Shown in pieces: positions 63,953-64,000 of a stretch of 64,000 bases of DNA (the first letter of the stretch is position 1; every line of letters starts with the position of its first letter). The stretch lies in assembly GCF_032452875.1 (NCBI RefSeq), contig NC_083869.1, forward strand, positions 121,774,001 through 121,838,000, in the 5' to 3' direction. Under the pieces are notes generated by a model that saw nothing but the letters and a program-made list of their open reading frames with translations, did no database searches and was not told the DNA's origin. The DNA comes from Bos javanicus. Its lineage: Eukaryota > Chordata > Mammalia > Artiodactyla > Bovidae. Both the position numbers and the translations under genes were made by a program.

Positions 63953-64000
63953 GTGAGTTGTCAGATCAGGTCAGGACCTGGCAGAGGGACTTGGGGGAGG

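Overview
This is nuclear DNA from a ruminant, most likely cattle or another bovid. The evidence is the repeat content: BovB (RTE) LINEs, Bov-tA and BOV-A2 SINEs, CHR-type tRNA(Glu)-derived SINEs, ruminant-type L1 3' ends and mammal-wide MIR and L2. No bacterial, organellar or episomal signal was seen. Family assignments rest on recognising consensus sequence by eye, so repeat boundaries are approximate.

Positions 1-40100 look intergenic. I found no supportable protein-coding exon there. The stretch is a layered deposit of old repeats (MIR, L2, L1M, mariner, LTRs) with younger BovB, Bov-tA, BOV-A2 and CHR insertions, and it includes long stretches I cannot assign. Notable items are an inverted BovB pair (2938-3893), two LTR-like blocks, a strong G-quadruplex motif (31237-31260), a block of L1 3' ends (33330-37925) and a small local duplication that carries a mariner terminus (38050-38746).

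From about 40140 to the right edge lies the 5' half of one plus-strand gene, identified as SPOCD1. It has a small CpG-rich TATA-less promoter with ETS-like, CTCF-like and GC-box motifs, a noncoding exon 1 with donor after 40361, and a large exon 2 (40916-42122) holding the start codon at 41046 and 359 codons. A repeat-filled intron of about 18-19 kb follows, then a string of short exons whose phases join without a break. The last four encode an acidic stretch and the start of a TFIIS central domain; the SPOC domain should lie beyond the window. In mouse, SPOCD1 is an effector of piRNA-directed de novo DNA methylation of transposons in fetal male germ cells.

Intron 2 contains the most interesting noncoding structures: a perfect RFX X-box palindrome in non-repeat sequence, BovB copies in both orientations, a minimal BovB tail insertion, a broken mariner carrying a BovB and two SINEs with recognisable target duplications, and a full-length RPL13A processed pseudogene that retains the long 3' UTR form and a 17-bp target-site duplication.

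I did not find an undescribed multi-gene system. The best leads are regulatory and mobile-element observations around SPOCD1.
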